A stretch of 64,000 nt of DNA from Chryseosolibacter indicum (GTDB lineage Bacteria > Bacteroidota > Bacteroidia > Cytophagales > Cyclobacteriaceae). The stretch covers positions 35,177 through 99,176 of the forward strand of contig NZ_JAHESD010000013.1 in NCBI RefSeq assembly GCF_018598585.1, given 5' to 3'. Made by a program: the position numbers and the translations under genes. Under the pieces are notes generated by a model, which saw nothing but the letters and a program-made list of their open reading frames with translations, was not told the origin of the DNA and did no database searches. Of this stretch, positions 1 through 10,500 are shown piece by piece (within the stretch, counting starts at the first letter, position 1; each line of letters opens with the position of its first letter).

Positions 1-2536
1 AGAAACCACTTACTGAAGCCCCTGGATACATGGCATAAGATTCGGTTAAAGTAATACCCACGTTTTCCGCTTCAAGCAATTGGAATAGTAACTTCTTTTC
101 TGTATGATCAGGACAGGCGGGGTACCCTGGCGCAGGCCGGATTCCCTTATACTCCTCGCCTATTAGTTGTTCGTTGGTAAGGTTTTCATCTTTTGCATAC
201 CCCCAAAGTTCTTTTCTTACCTTCTCATGAAGGCATTCTGCAAAGGCTTCCGCAAGTCTGTCCGCTAATGCTTTAGCCATTATATCAGAATAATCATCAT
301 GATTGGCTTTGTGCTTCTCTAACAATTTCTCCAACCCTAGGCCTGCAGTAACCGCAAACATTCCAAAATAATCTTTTCCCTTTTCGGGTGAAATAAAATC
401 GGCAAGGCAAAAGTTTGGTAAGTTCTGCGCTTTCTTATTCTGCTGCCGTAAGAAGTGAAAGGATGCAAAAGACTTGCTATCATTCTCACTTTTATACAAG
501 AGAACATCATCTGCCTTGTTCTCAGCAGGATAAAAAGCAATTATACCATTTGCCTGTAGACTTTTATTCTTCACGATATCATCCAGCATGTTATTGGCAT
601 CGTTGAAAAGCTTCTTAGCCTCAACACCTACCACACTATCATTCAAGATACCGGGATACCTCCCTGCTAACATCCATGTCTGAAAGAATGGTGTCCAGTC
701 GATATACTTTCTTATTTCCTCTAAAGGATAATCGATGAACTCCTTTCTTCCTACGAAGGACGGCTTCGTATAGCTAGTGGTATTCCAATCGATTTTCGTT
801 CTGTTATTCCTTGCTTCTTCTAGCGTGATATAATTCTTTGACTGCTGTCTGCTCGCATGGTCTGTTCTCAGTGCTTTGTACTCTTCCTTAACTCGTTGCT
901 TAAAACTTTCACGGGTTTGAATATTAATGAGCTCACTTGCCACTGGAACAGATCTTGATGCATCTAGCACATGCACCACAGGACCTTCGTAAACCGGATC
1001 TATTTTTACCGCAGTATGGATCCTTGATGTTGTAGCACCGCCAATTAGCAATGGCAATTCAAGTTTTTCACGTTGCATTTCTTTGGCTACTGCTACCATC
1101 TCATCTAACGACGGTGTAATTAGCCCACTCAACCCAACAGCATCAACTTTTTCTCGCTTAGCAGCTTCAATGATTTTCTCTGTAGGAACCATCACACCGA
1201 GATCCACAATGTCATAGTTGTTACATGCGAGAACCACACCTACTATGTTCTTTCCAATATCATGCACATCGCCCTTTACCGTAGCTAAAAGTATTTTTGC
1301 CGCCGCTTTATCCGCACTATTATTTTTCCTTTTTTCTTCCTGCAGGAAGGGCTCGAGGTACGCTACTGACTTCTTCATCACCCTTGCACTTTTAACAACC
1401 TGAGGCAAAAACATTTTACCTGCGCCAAACAAGTCTCCTACAACATTCATCCCCGCCATTAAAGGTCCTTCAATAACATTTAGTGGCTTTCCATATTTTA
1501 CACGTGCTTCTTCTGTATCCAGATCGATATAATCTATAATTCCTTTTACAAGTGCATGTGTTATCCTTCCCTCTACCGTCCCCTTTCTCCATTCATCTTC
1601 TACCTCTTTTTTCTTTCCTGATCCTTTTACTTTTTCAGCGTATTCAAGTAGTCTCTCAGTAGCATCATCTCTTCGGTTTAACAAAACATCTTCTACCTTA
1701 TCGAGTAATTCTTTTTCAATTTCATCGTATACTTCGAGCATGGTAGGATTAACAATTCCCATGTCCATACCATATTGAATAGCATAGTAGAGGAATGCGG
1801 CATGCATGGCTTCTCTAACTTTTTGATTTCCTCTGAAGCTGAAAGAGACATTACTTACACCACCGCTAACGTGGGCATGAGGAAGATTTTCGCGAATCCA
1901 TTTTGTTGCACGAAAGAAATCCAATGCATAATTACGATGCTCTTCGATACCAGTAGCAACAGGAAAAATATTTGGATCAAAAATGATATCCTGTGGTGGG
2001 AATTTCACCCTTTCAACCAGTATATCGTAAGCACGTTTACAAATGGAAATTCTTCTATCGTAAGTGTCAGCCTGACCTTGTTCATCAAACGCCATCACGA
2101 CAACTGCAGCACCGTATTTTTTAACAAGCTTTGCCTGTCTTATAAAATCCTCTTCACCGGATTTTAGACTTATGGAGTTTACAATACCTTTTCCCTGTAA
2201 ACACTTAAGACCTGCTTCTATTACTTCCCATTTAGACGAATCTATCATTACGGGAACAACAGCAATCTCAGGTTCGGCAGCCATGAGGTTTAAAAACTTG
2301 ACCATGGCAGCTTTTGAGTCAAGCATACCTTCGTCCATGTTTACATCAATCACCTGTGCTCCTCCTCTTACCTGGTCTAAAGCAACTTCCAGTGCTTCCT
2401 CAAACTTGTCTTCTTTTATGAGTTTGAGGAATTTAGCAGAACCAGTAACGTTGGTTCGCTCACCTATATTTATGAAGTTAGAATTTGGGGTAATCGTTAC
2501 GGCTTCTAGACCGCTTAACTGTAGATATTTAGGCAT
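1..2536 (-). CDS. metH: Methionine synthase, folate/B12/SAM-activation part (split MetH, partial)
   Basis: Second half of a split cobalamin-dependent methionine synthase, which moves the methyl group from methyltetrahydrofolate through B12 to homocysteine. The frame starts at an ATG (2534-2536) and stays open to the window edge, giving about 845 codons. In order I read a pterin-binding domain (INIGERTNV near residue 16), the cobalamin cap, the B12-binding motif DVHDIG at residues 423-428 (His425 is the expected cobalt ligand), then the SAM-binding reactivation domain with RPAPGYP near residue 800. Only the last few dozen residues should be missing. The homocysteine domain is in the upstream gene, whose stop codon overlaps this start by 8 bases, so the two are probably translationally coupled. 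Standard MetH is one chain of about 1,200 residues. Confidence 0.95.
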   Translation of the reverse strand, partial: MPKYLQLSGLEAVTITPNSNFINIGERTNVTGSAKFLKLIKEDKFEEALEVALDQVRGGAQVIDVNMDEGMLDSKAAMVKFLNLMAAEPEIAVVPVMIDSSKWEVIEAGLKCLQGKGIVNSISLKSGEEDFIRQAKLVKKYGAAVVVMAFDEQGQADTYDRRISICKRAYDILVERVKFPPQDIIFDPNIFPVATGIEEHRNYALDFFRATKWIRENLPHAHVSGGVSNVSFSFRGNQKVREAMHAAFLYYAIQYGMDMGIVNPTMLEVYDEIEKELLDKVEDVLLNRRDDATERLLEYAEKVKGSGKKKEVEDEWRKGTVEGRITHALVKGIIDYIDLDTEEARVKYGKPLNVIEGPLMAGMNVVGDLFGAGKMFLPQVVKSARVMKKSVAYLEPFLQEEKRKNNSADKAAAKILLATVKGDVHDIGKNIVGVVLACNNYDIVDLGVMVPTEKIIEAAKREKVDAVGLSGLITPSLDEMVAVAKEMQREKLELPLLIGGATTSRIHTAVKIDPVYEGPVVHVLDASRSVPVASELINIQTRESFKQRVKEEYKALRTDHASRQQSKNYITLEEARNNRTKIDWNTTSYTKPSFVGRKEFIDYPLEEIRKYIDWTPFFQTWMLAGRYPGILNDSVVGVEAKKLFNDANNMLDDIVKNKSLQANGIIAFYPAENKADDVLLYKSENDSKSFASFHFLRQQNKKAQNLPNFCLADFISPEKGKDYFGMFAVTAGLGLEKLLEKHKANHDDYSDIMAKALADRLAEAFAECLHEKVRKELWGYAKDENLTNEQLIGEEYKGIRPAPGYPACPDHTEKKLLFQLLEAENVGITLTESYAMYPGASVSGF

Positions 2537-3530
2537 GTTCTACTGCTACTTCTCGGGGTTTATATTTTTTTGCAGCTTCTGCAATTTTACGAATATGATC
2601 TGGTGTTGAGCCACAACAACCGCCAACAATATTTACTAATCCTTCTTTCAAATACTCCTCAACTTCTTTTGCCATTTGCTCTGGGCTTTGGTCATAGTGA
2701 CCAAATTCATTGGGCAAGCCTGCGTTTGGATATGCGCTAACGAAAAAAGGAGCTCTTTCATGAAGCACTTTAAGATATGGTCTTAACGCAGAAGCTCCTA
2801 AGGCGCAATTGAATCCTATGCTTAATAATGGAACATGAGAAACTGAAATTAAAAAGGCTTCAGCAGTTTGTCCAGACAAAATACGCCCACTGGCATCCGT
2901 GATCGTTCCTGATACCATTACAGGTAACTGCTTTCCTTTTTCCTCAAACAACTCTTGTATTGCGAACAGCGCAGCTTTAACATTAAGCGTATCCGTAATT
3001 GTCTCAAGCAGAAGCGCATCTGCACCTCCGTCAATTAACCCTTTTGCCTGTTCTTTAAAAGCTTCAACAAGTTCATCATAAGTAACGGCACGAAACCCAG
3101 GGTTATTTACATCAGGAGACATTGACGCAAGTTTTGTCGTAGGCCCCATAGAACCAGCAACAAAACGCGGTTTATGCGGTTCTCTGGCTGTAAATTCTTC
3201 AGCCACTTCTTTGGCAATCTTTGCTGACTGGTAATTAATTTCGTAAACAAGAAATTCGAGGTGATAATCGGCCTGAGCAATTCTTGTACTTCCAAAAGTA
3301 TTTGTCTCCACCATGTCAGCGCCGGCTTCGAAATACTGGCGGTGGATATCCTTGATTATATCTGGCCGTGTAATACTCAGCAAATCGTTATTACCCTTGA
3401 GTGGATGCGGATGATCTTTCAGACGCTCTCCTCTAAAATCCGCTTCCTCCAGTTTATGCCGTTGAATCATTGTGCCCATCGCACCATCCAGCACAAGAAT
3501 TCTTTCTTTTAAGATGTCTTCGATTTTCAT
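2529..3530 (-). CDS. Homocysteine S-methyltransferase domain protein (N-terminal half of split MetH)
   Basis: Homocysteine-binding, zinc-dependent methyltransferase domain (333 residues), equivalent to the first module of MetH. It begins with the typical [10 protein letters not shown], and the zinc-binding cysteines are visible as GFNCALG (Cys242) and GGCCGS (Cys305, Cys306). The chain ends about 25 residues after the last zinc cysteines, where intact MetH continues into the pterin domain; here the next gene supplies that domain. The ATG has a strong Shine-Dalgarno (AGGAGGG) just upstream, unusual for this phylum, and a SAM-I riboswitch lies in the leader. It could act alone as a homocysteine methyltransferase, but the 8-base overlap with the B12/folate part argues for a two-subunit enzyme. 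Confidence 0.95.
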   Translation of the reverse strand: MKIEDILKERILVLDGAMGTMIQRHKLEEADFRGERLKDHPHPLKGNNDLLSITRPDIIKDIHRQYFEAGADMVETNTFGSTRIAQADYHLEFLVYEINYQSAKIAKEVAEEFTAREPHKPRFVAGSMGPTTKLASMSPDVNNPGFRAVTYDELVEAFKEQAKGLIDGGADALLLETITDTLNVKAALFAIQELFEEKGKQLPVMVSGTITDASGRILSGQTAEAFLISVSHVPLLSIGFNCALGASALRPYLKVLHERAPFFVSAYPNAGLPNEFGHYDQSPEQMAKEVEEYLKEGLVNIVGGCCGSTPDHIRKIAEAAKKYKPREVAVEHA

Positions 3531-3588
3531 AGACCCTCCTAGTTGTTTAACATGCGTTATTCCAGAGAGCCCTCATAAAGTGATGGGT

Positions 3589-3698
3589 TACTTATCTTTT
3601 TCATCATTTTGATGAAGGGAGTTAGCACAACATCCCGGTAGGCGGGATAGGATGCTAAGACGTCATAGGGCCCATTCCCTCAGTCTTTCTGGATAAGC
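3589..3698 (-). promoter_or_regulatory. SAM-I (S-box) riboswitch upstream of split metH
   Basis: On the minus strand the segment folds as an S-box aptamer. P1 pairs CTTATC (5' end) with GATAAG (3' end). The conserved GAGGGAATGGGCCCTATGA and TAGCATCC match the family's GAGGGAxUGGCCCUAUGA and CAGCAACC. P3 is ATCCCG/CGGGAT, followed by TGTGCTAACTCC (family GGUGCUAAUUCC), and P4 is TTCATC/GATGAA. It ends about 60 bases before the metH start. Binding of S-adenosylmethionine is expected to lower methionine synthase expression. No strong terminator follows, so control of translation is likely. Confidence 0.92.
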
Positions 3699-3756
3699 AT
3701 TGTGCAAAGAAAAACAATAAGTGTTAAAAACAAAAATCATAGTTTATTTTTGGGCA

Positions 3757-4665
3757 ATGAAACTTGCTGCCATCGATATTGGTTCAAATGCCATTCGCTT
3801 TCAAGTGTCTACTGTGTTAGACAATAGCCCCACCCTGCTCTTTAAAAAACTTGAATATGTTCGGTTTCCGCTTCGTTTAGGCCATGACGTGTTCAATACA
3901 GGCCGGATTAGCGAGAAAAGCATAGAAAAATTTAAAAAGTTGATGAAGGCTTTTAAACTACTTGTAGAACTGTATGAGGTGAACGACTATATGTTTTGCG
4001 CTACCTCCGCAATGCGTGAATCTGAGAACGGGCAACAACTTGCAGACGAGGTTAAAGAGCAATTGGGCATCGAAATTAATATTATTGACGGCATACGTGA
4101 AGCCGAGCTGATCAATAAAGCCATCAACTCTTATCTCCTATCCGACCAAACCTATCTTCATATTGATGTAGGAGGAGGCAGCACGGAATTAAACCTTTTT
4201 GTCGGGGGGAAGAAAATTAAAACGAGGTCTTTTAAAATCGGTTCTGTACGTGTTCTTGAACATCACGACTCGCCTGTTGTATGGGAAGATATGGAACAAT
4301 GGGTGAGGGAAAACATGAAAAAAGATTACGGAAAAGTTACAGCAGTAGGCACAGGAGGCAACATCAGTAAAATCTTTGAGCTCGCCCGGTTAAAACCAGG
4401 TAAGATTCTTTCACTGAAAAAAGTAAAAGAAATCCGAGATATGATACAGTCCTACTCAATAGATGAACGTATCTACAAGCTCCAAATGAATCCTGATCGG
4501 GCAGATGTTATTATTCCCGCCAGTGACATTTATATTAAAGTAATGCAATGGGCCCATTCTAGTAGTATTTTGGTACCAGAAGTTGGATTAAAAGATGGCA
4601 TCATGTTACATCTCTATGACAGAAATACACAACAGAAGAGGCTAGATTTCAATGCAAATCAATAA
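3757..4665 (+). CDS. Ppx/GppA phosphatase family protein (exopolyphosphatase-like)
   Basis: ASKHA-fold phosphatase of the Ppx/GppA family, which hydrolyses polyphosphate or converts pppGpp to ppGpp. I see the phosphate-1 motif AAIDIGSNAIRF at the N-terminus, the phosphate-2 motif HIDVGGGSTELN mid-protein and VGTGGNISK further on. The frame is open from a GTG at 3721, but the ATG at 3757 places the family motif at residue 4 and is preferred, giving 302 residues. That matches the short two-domain bacterial forms that lack the C-terminal HD domain. It is divergent from metH and stands alone. A polyphosphate kinase gene lies 15 kb away, so both arms of polyphosphate turnover may be present. Ppx versus GppA activity cannot be decided from sequence. 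Confidence 0.9.
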   Translation: MKLAAIDIGSNAIRFQVSTVLDNSPTLLFKKLEYVRFPLRLGHDVFNTGRISEKSIEKFKKLMKAFKLLVELYEVNDYMFCATSAMRESENGQQLADEVKEQLGIEINIIDGIREAELINKAINSYLLSDQTYLHIDVGGGSTELNLFVGGKKIKTRSFKIGSVRVLEHHDSPVVWEDMEQWVRENMKKDYGKVTAVGTGGNISKIFELARLKPGKILSLKKVKEIRDMIQSYSIDERIYKLQMNPDRADVIIPASDIYIKVMQWAHSSSILVPEVGLKDGIMLHLYDRNTQQKRLDFNANQ

Positions 4666-4888
4666 AGCGGCCATATATTTATAGTTAAGTTTTGCAAATC
4701 CCCCATTATTCATACTCATTCCACACCTCATCCGTTTACCTAAGCGACAGTTCGTTAAACGGCTGTTATTAATCTTATAGTATAAAACAGCTATATTTGA
4801 CGTTTTAAGACCTATACTTTTTAGTCAATTCACCAGAATATTATGAGTGACAGCCGCTAACGCTGTTGCGATATGAAATAGAATGTGA

Positions 4889-6202
4889 ATGCGTTATTTT
4901 TTAACCTTCTTATGTATTCTAATGCTTTCTGGGCGCAGTATTATACTGTACGCTCAAAATTTCCCTGTTTTTAATAGTTTTTACGTTAATCCCTATTTAT
5001 ATAATCCAGCAGAGGCACTTACTGATTATTCACAATTATTCATTGTGCATCGCCAGCAATGGACGAACATTGAAGGTGCTCCTGTGATGAGCGGGGCGAC
5101 ATTCACTTCCCTGATGAATGAATCGCGAGCGGGGTTCGGAGGAAAAATTGTAAACTACAAGCGCGGCCTACTTACCACTACGGACTTTCTGGCTACTTAC
5201 GCGTATGGAATCCCATTGGGGCAAAAGAACTGGTTGTTCCTTGGCTTGTCCGGTGGCGCTATTTCCAACACTATAGACGTCACGCGGGCTTCAAATCCTG
5301 ATGATCCTGCTTTACTTAACTTTCAGAATAACAACACGCAGCCTGCAGCTAATGCTGGCTTTTTATTGCGTGCTGGGTCGGGATTAAACATAGGCCTCTC
5401 TTTGCCTCAACTGTTTCCTGTTAAATTCAACAACGAGGCATCGTTTAGTAATACCACTGTATCGCCAACAGACAACGTTTTTTTCACAATTTATTACAAG
5501 CGAAAGGTTGAGAGCAAAATTGTAACGAGAACGAAAAAGGGTATGAGGCGAAAAGTCAAAACTCAGTCAGCTACCGCCCCCCTTGAATTGTACATGAATT
5601 ATAAGTATTCAAAATACAACATCAGTCAATTTGAATTTCTTGGCAAACTGAATCTTTCGCAGTACTTCTGGTTAGGTGGTTCATATAAGCTTCCCTATGG
5701 TTACACAGGAAACATTGGAATAAACACCAACCGTGTTGTGCTAAGTTATTCTTATGAGCCTAATAGCCAACCTGAAGATGGTTTTTCACAGGGATCTCAT
5801 GAAGTTCTTCTTGGTATCCGCTTTGGCAATGCAAAACGATTTAAACGTCCTGCCCCTGTACTTCGATCTGTTATAACAAAAGATCCGACAGTGAAGCACA
5901 CTGCCAGGTTCCAGGAGTCTGGCGAGAATCCGGATAAGATTAACGAATCAAACGAACCGGTTAAAAAGAAGTTTTACGTGGTTGTGGGTACATATGGCGA
6001 GTTCGCAAAAGCAGATGAGTATAAGACAAAGCTTATCAAAGAGAAATTCAATGCTGAGGTATTTTATAACGCAGCAGACAGAAAATACTATGTGCACGTT
6101 TTAGAAACTACGAAAGTAAGCGAAGCCCACGAAGAGATTAAAAACCTGAGAACGTATACAAAGCTTAGGAATGCGAGACTACTTGAAGTTAGAGAGAAGT
6201 AA
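4889..6202 (+). CDS. PorP/SprF family outer-membrane protein with C-terminal SPOR-like domain
   Basis: 437 residues with a signal peptide (cut after YAQ, about residue 23). The mature start, with PVFNSFYVNPYLYNPA and then HRQQW, is the PorP/SprF signature seen in T9SS-associated beta-barrels that help attach or export gliding adhesins. The barrel appears to end near residue 315. A charged linker rich in Lys, Glu and Asn follows, then about 80 residues (KKFYVVVGTYGEF onward, 359-437) with the beta-alpha-beta look of a SPOR peptidoglycan-binding domain. Ordinary PorP/SprF proteins are about 300-340 residues, so the tail is an addition. It may tie the barrel to peptidoglycan; that role is inference. 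It precedes two giant T9SS substrates in this block. Confidence 0.85.
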   Translation: MRYFLTFLCILMLSGRSIILYAQNFPVFNSFYVNPYLYNPAEALTDYSQLFIVHRQQWTNIEGAPVMSGATFTSLMNESRAGFGGKIVNYKRGLLTTTDFLATYAYGIPLGQKNWLFLGLSGGAISNTIDVTRASNPDDPALLNFQNNNTQPAANAGFLLRAGSGLNIGLSLPQLFPVKFNNEASFSNTTVSPTDNVFFTIYYKRKVESKIVTRTKKGMRRKVKTQSATAPLELYMNYKYSKYNISQFEFLGKLNLSQYFWLGGSYKLPYGYTGNIGINTNRVVLSYSYEPNSQPEDGFSQGSHEVLLGIRFGNAKRFKRPAPVLRSVITKDPTVKHTARFQESGENPDKINESNEPVKKKFYVVVGTYGEFAKADEYKTKLIKEKFNAEVFYNAADRKYYVHVLETTKVSEAHEEIKNLRTYTKLRNARLLEVREK

Positions 6203-6445
6203 CGTAGAGAGATTCAAGCAGGAAATAATCTGAATAGCAGGGGAACTTACCCCCACTATTCAATTATTCTATTTATATTCTATATAACAAGGTTTACTGT
6301 TAGTCTCACTATGGCAGCACACAATTACTCATAAACTCGGCTAAGACAGATAACCTATTCTACTAGGAATTACATTAGGAAACATATCTATTATGTTGAT
6401 GAGCGCCCTTCTTTTTAAGAGATTATGGGTATAAGAATAAAAAAA

Positions 6446-6468
6446 ACGAGACATTGTAACTGTCTCGT
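6446..6468 (-). terminator. Rho-independent terminator after the beta-barrel gene
   Basis: Perfect 8-base stem (ACGAGACA/TGTCTCGT) with a 7-base loop. On the minus strand it is followed by a run of T, fitting termination of the gene that ends at 6498. Confidence 0.8.
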
Positions 6469-6497
6469 TCGAAATTATTTATTGAAATAAATTACAC

Positions 6498-7325
6498 TTA
6501 TCTCATTCTCTTCTTTATTGTACTCTTTCCTTTTTTACGATCTTTGATATTGGTGTCGATCAGATAAGCAAGAGAAACTCTCGCGCCTTGATTTCTTATT
6601 TGCATGTTATCTTTATACATGGTACTTAAGAAAGTACCTTCGCTTTCCGGACTCAAGTTACTATGGCCAATTTCGTATCGTATTGACAACATAAATTGCT
6701 GTTTGGGCATTGGCTCGAAAACAAGCCCTGCCATAATGTTTAATCCCAATTGAAAACGATTTGGATCCTCTACTACCATCTCTCCCGGACCAACATAATC
6801 AGGATTTTTACCAAAGACAACTTTATAATTCAATGTTCCTCCGTCGCTTGGCTCTGCAGTCTCCTGGTTAAGAATAGTACCTTTACCATTCAACCAATAG
6901 CTAACATTCGGACCAGCACCCAGGTACCATTTATACACCTTCCCTCCTTTCGTCTGTTTTCTAAATTCTACTGTATAAATAATTGGAAGCTCCAGGTAAT
7001 TATATGTAGCTGTTAGTTTCGTTAGCCTGTATTGTGCTCCTAAACGAGAGAAGTCTGCGTCACCTTTTAATACTTTTCCCTTTTTTGAATAAAGTAATGA
7101 GGTATGTAGGAAGAACTGTTTGTGAACACGAAAAGAAACCTGCCCACCTGCATGAAAACCCCAGACACCCTCAACATTATAAAGATCCTTATAATATTTA
7201 TCACTAAAAGACGTCCACGAATACTGCCCCCCAGCTACAGGACCAAGAAGTAGCTGAGCGCGAGCGGACATAGTAATACAAAAAAGAGCAAAAATTAAAA
7301 AATAGCGTGTTTTCACGTAAGCCAT
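6498..7325 (-). CDS. Outer-membrane beta-barrel protein (PorT-like family)
   Basis: 275 residues with a signal peptide (cut near SARAQ, residue 23). The mature part has alternating hydrophobic and polar strands rich in Tyr and Gly, such as HAGGQVSFRV, YNYLELPIIYTVEF and YKWYLGAGPNVSYWL. This is the pattern of the small outer-membrane barrels of Bacteroidota often labelled 'PorT family' or outer membrane protein beta-barrel. The C-terminal RVSLAYLI is followed by a basic tail (KDRKKGKSTIKKRMR), unusual for a barrel, which normally ends in an aromatic residue. It lies opposite in strand to the T9SS genes on either side. No specific substrate can be read from the sequence. Confidence 0.75.
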   Translation of the reverse strand: MAYVKTRYFLIFALFCITMSARAQLLLGPVAGGQYSWTSFSDKYYKDLYNVEGVWGFHAGGQVSFRVHKQFFLHTSLLYSKKGKVLKGDADFSRLGAQYRLTKLTATYNYLELPIIYTVEFRKQTKGGKVYKWYLGAGPNVSYWLNGKGTILNQETAEPSDGGTLNYKVVFGKNPDYVGPGEMVVEDPNRFQLGLNIMAGLVFEPMPKQQFMLSIRYEIGHSNLSPESEGTFLSTMYKDNMQIRNQGARVSLAYLIDTNIKDRKKGKSTIKKRMR

Positions 7326-7564
7326 AATTGGTTGTAAAGGTATATAAATATTGATACATCCTTTTGAGCGAACTGACCAGTTACCCTAATAGAGACATAA
7401 ATGGGCTGTTTTTCAATACAAATTGCTCCCTTTTGTTTTAATACTGCACATGACAGTACATTCATTCACTAACACTACACATATTTATTATCGTCTTTTA
7501 TAGTAAATTTCGAGGTTGATGAAATCAGACGGTTACAATTTCTTTATAAATGAAATAGATTAGC

Positions 7565-10500
7565 ATGCTCAGGTTCCTTACTGTTTTATTTTTTGTTGCC
7601 TTTAGCTATACGGCATATTCTCAGGCTCCACGCATACTAAGCGTAGATAAGGATCATGGTGCAATGGGAGAAACTATAACATTAAGAGGTAGTGGGTTTG
7701 GTACTGATCCAAGCAAGCTCCAAGTCTTCTTTGGTGCCGTAGAGGGAACAGTTTTAACTACAGCAAATAACCTTGTTGAAGTAGAAGTACCCGAAGGTGC
7801 TACTCATGATTACATATCTTTGCGTAATAGTAACACAAAGTTGATAGGATATTCTTCGACGCAATTCTATATCAGCTTTAGCGGAACAAGCGAAGCAATT
7901 AGTGCCAATGATTTTGCTGCACAGCATGACACTCCATCTAAAGATACGGGCAGTCCAAATTTGTACAACTTCTGCATGTGCGATTTTAAGAAGGACGGCA
8001 AACCTGATGTCGCCACAGCAAATAATGGTGTAAATTACATTACTGTAATGATCAATAATAGCGCCAATCCAGGCAGCTTTGGCTTTACCAGAAAGTTTCC
8101 TAATCTTTTTGCAAAAACTGCTCACATAAACTGCAGCGATTTTGACGGTGATGGAAATTATGATCTGGTTGCCTCAGAAGACGGAGGAGCTTCGAGATTA
8201 TTTTTTCTTAAAGGCGATGGAACAGGAGACTTTACCACTCCCGCTGAACCCTACAAAATATTAACAGGTTCTTTAATCAGGCAAATTCAGATAGCTGATA
8301 TTAATCTGGACGGCAAACCAGATATTTTGCTATCCGACTGGAATATAGTAAACGGTATTAAACAAGTGCTATTTTTAAAAAATGAGAGTGACAATTCCGG
8401 AATTAAATTCAGCGACGCTATTTCTATTCCTATTCCTATTGTACCCTCTGCTGGCACAGATGCCCTTCAGGTTGAAGATATTGACAATGACAATTTGCCG
8501 GATATCATTGTATCTCCAACCCAAAATTCAAATATTTTTATTGTCAGAAACAATAGTTCAGTTACTAACATTCAGTTCGACACGCCAATTGTTTTGAATG
8601 TGACAGGTGCAATTACCGGGTTAAAAGTTGGAGATCTTGATAGTGATGGGAAGGCTGATATTGCAGCTTCTAAACTAGCTACTACACAGCTTTCTATTTT
8701 GAAAAATAACAGCACGCCTGGAAACATTTCCTTTGGCAGTCCTATTCAAATCCCTGTTGAATTAGAAAATTCCTGGGGACTTGATTTTGGTGATTTAAAT
8801 GGCGATGGCATCCTTGATATAGTAATCCCTCACACTAAACCATCATCAACTACTACGCCAATTAAATCAAAGCTTACAATTTTAGAGAATAAAGGGGGAT
8901 TGACTTTTCAAAAGACATCAATTGAGAAAAATGATGTAAGCAGGTATGTTCGTGTGGGAGACATGGATAAAGATGGTAAACCCGATATCGTAGGAGCTAG
9001 CGTGGATATTTTTGTTAGCGGGCTTGGCAGCTTTGAACCTTCCAGTATTTTTATTCTAAGAAATCTCAGATGTTTTCAACCAAAGATAACACCTGAAGGA
9101 CCTATTAATATCTGCAGTACCGATCCTGTAAAATTAACTTCAATAAAAGGAGGATCGAGCTATCAATGGAAAAAAGATGATGTAGATATTACAGGAAAAA
9201 CAACAAATGAACTTAACAATATTGTTGGCCCGCTTGCAACCTCCAATTTTAAAGTAGTAGCTACAACTTTAAGTCCACGATGTACCTCTCCTATTGAATC
9301 TAATACAGTATCAGTGACAATTACAAGCGCAGCAGGTATTAGTACTGTCCCAATAGTACCTAATCCCACCCCAGCATGTACTGGCAATTCTACCGTTACC
9401 CTTACTGCTTCAGCATCAGGGGTGGATTTCCATGGCTATAAGTGGGAAGGACCAAATAGCTTTAGCTCTAATAATGCTACTGCAACAATTCCATCATCAG
9501 GAGACTTAACGCTTGGTCACGCAGGCTATTATAGCATTTCCTACTTAGGACCGGGAGGGTGCGTCCTTAAATCTGAAAAAGTTAAAGTTGACGTAATCGA
9601 GAAGCCGACTTTCACAATTGGGACAACAAATGGAAGTACCATTTGCTCGGGGCAAAGTACAAGATTAGTATTATCCCCTTCTCCTTCCTCCATAGGGTAT
9701 ACATATCAATGGTTTAGAAAAAACAACGACAACTCAACAACTTCCGTTGGAAATAATAATCAAGATTTTGAGGCTAATAGTGCCGGGAAGTTTTATGCCT
9801 CAATACAAGGAGCTTGTCCTACTGAAAGCGATTTACTGGAAGTTAGTGAAAAACCCGCCCTCACTGCTTCATTTACAATACCAACAGTTGCATGTGCTAA
9901 TGAAGAAATCCTGTTTCAGAATAACACTACAGAACCAGAACCATTGAAGTATACATGGACATTTGGAGATGGCCAAACCGCTACTGAAAAAAGTCCTATG
10001 TATAAGTATTCAAATCCTTCCCCTGGTTACTCAGTGAAATTAATTGTCTCTTACGCCGACAACGCCTGTGCGTCTGCGCCTGCAATAAAGACCATAAATA
10101 TACTTGCGGCACCTGCAGTTCAAATAGTAACAGCATCGGGAAAAAATCAAATTTGCAAGGGAGGCGAGATTGATCTTAGTGTAACAGGCGCAACTATCAA
10201 TGCCTATAACTGGAACACAGGAGAAACTACATCGTCCATTAAAGCAACCAATGCAGAAGTATATAAAGTTAATGTAAAAACAAGTTCAGGATGCTCGCTA
10301 ACGGCAGAGAAAACATTAACGTTCTTTGATGATACACAGGTTACAATAACTGCTGACCCTCCTTCTGTAGACCCCGGAGATCCGGTACAACTTTCTGTTG
10401 AAGGACTTGTATCACCGGAATGGAGCCCAATAGAAACTCTTTCTGATCCAAAATCAACATCTCCTATTGCTATTCCAGCAACAACTACAGAATATTCTGT

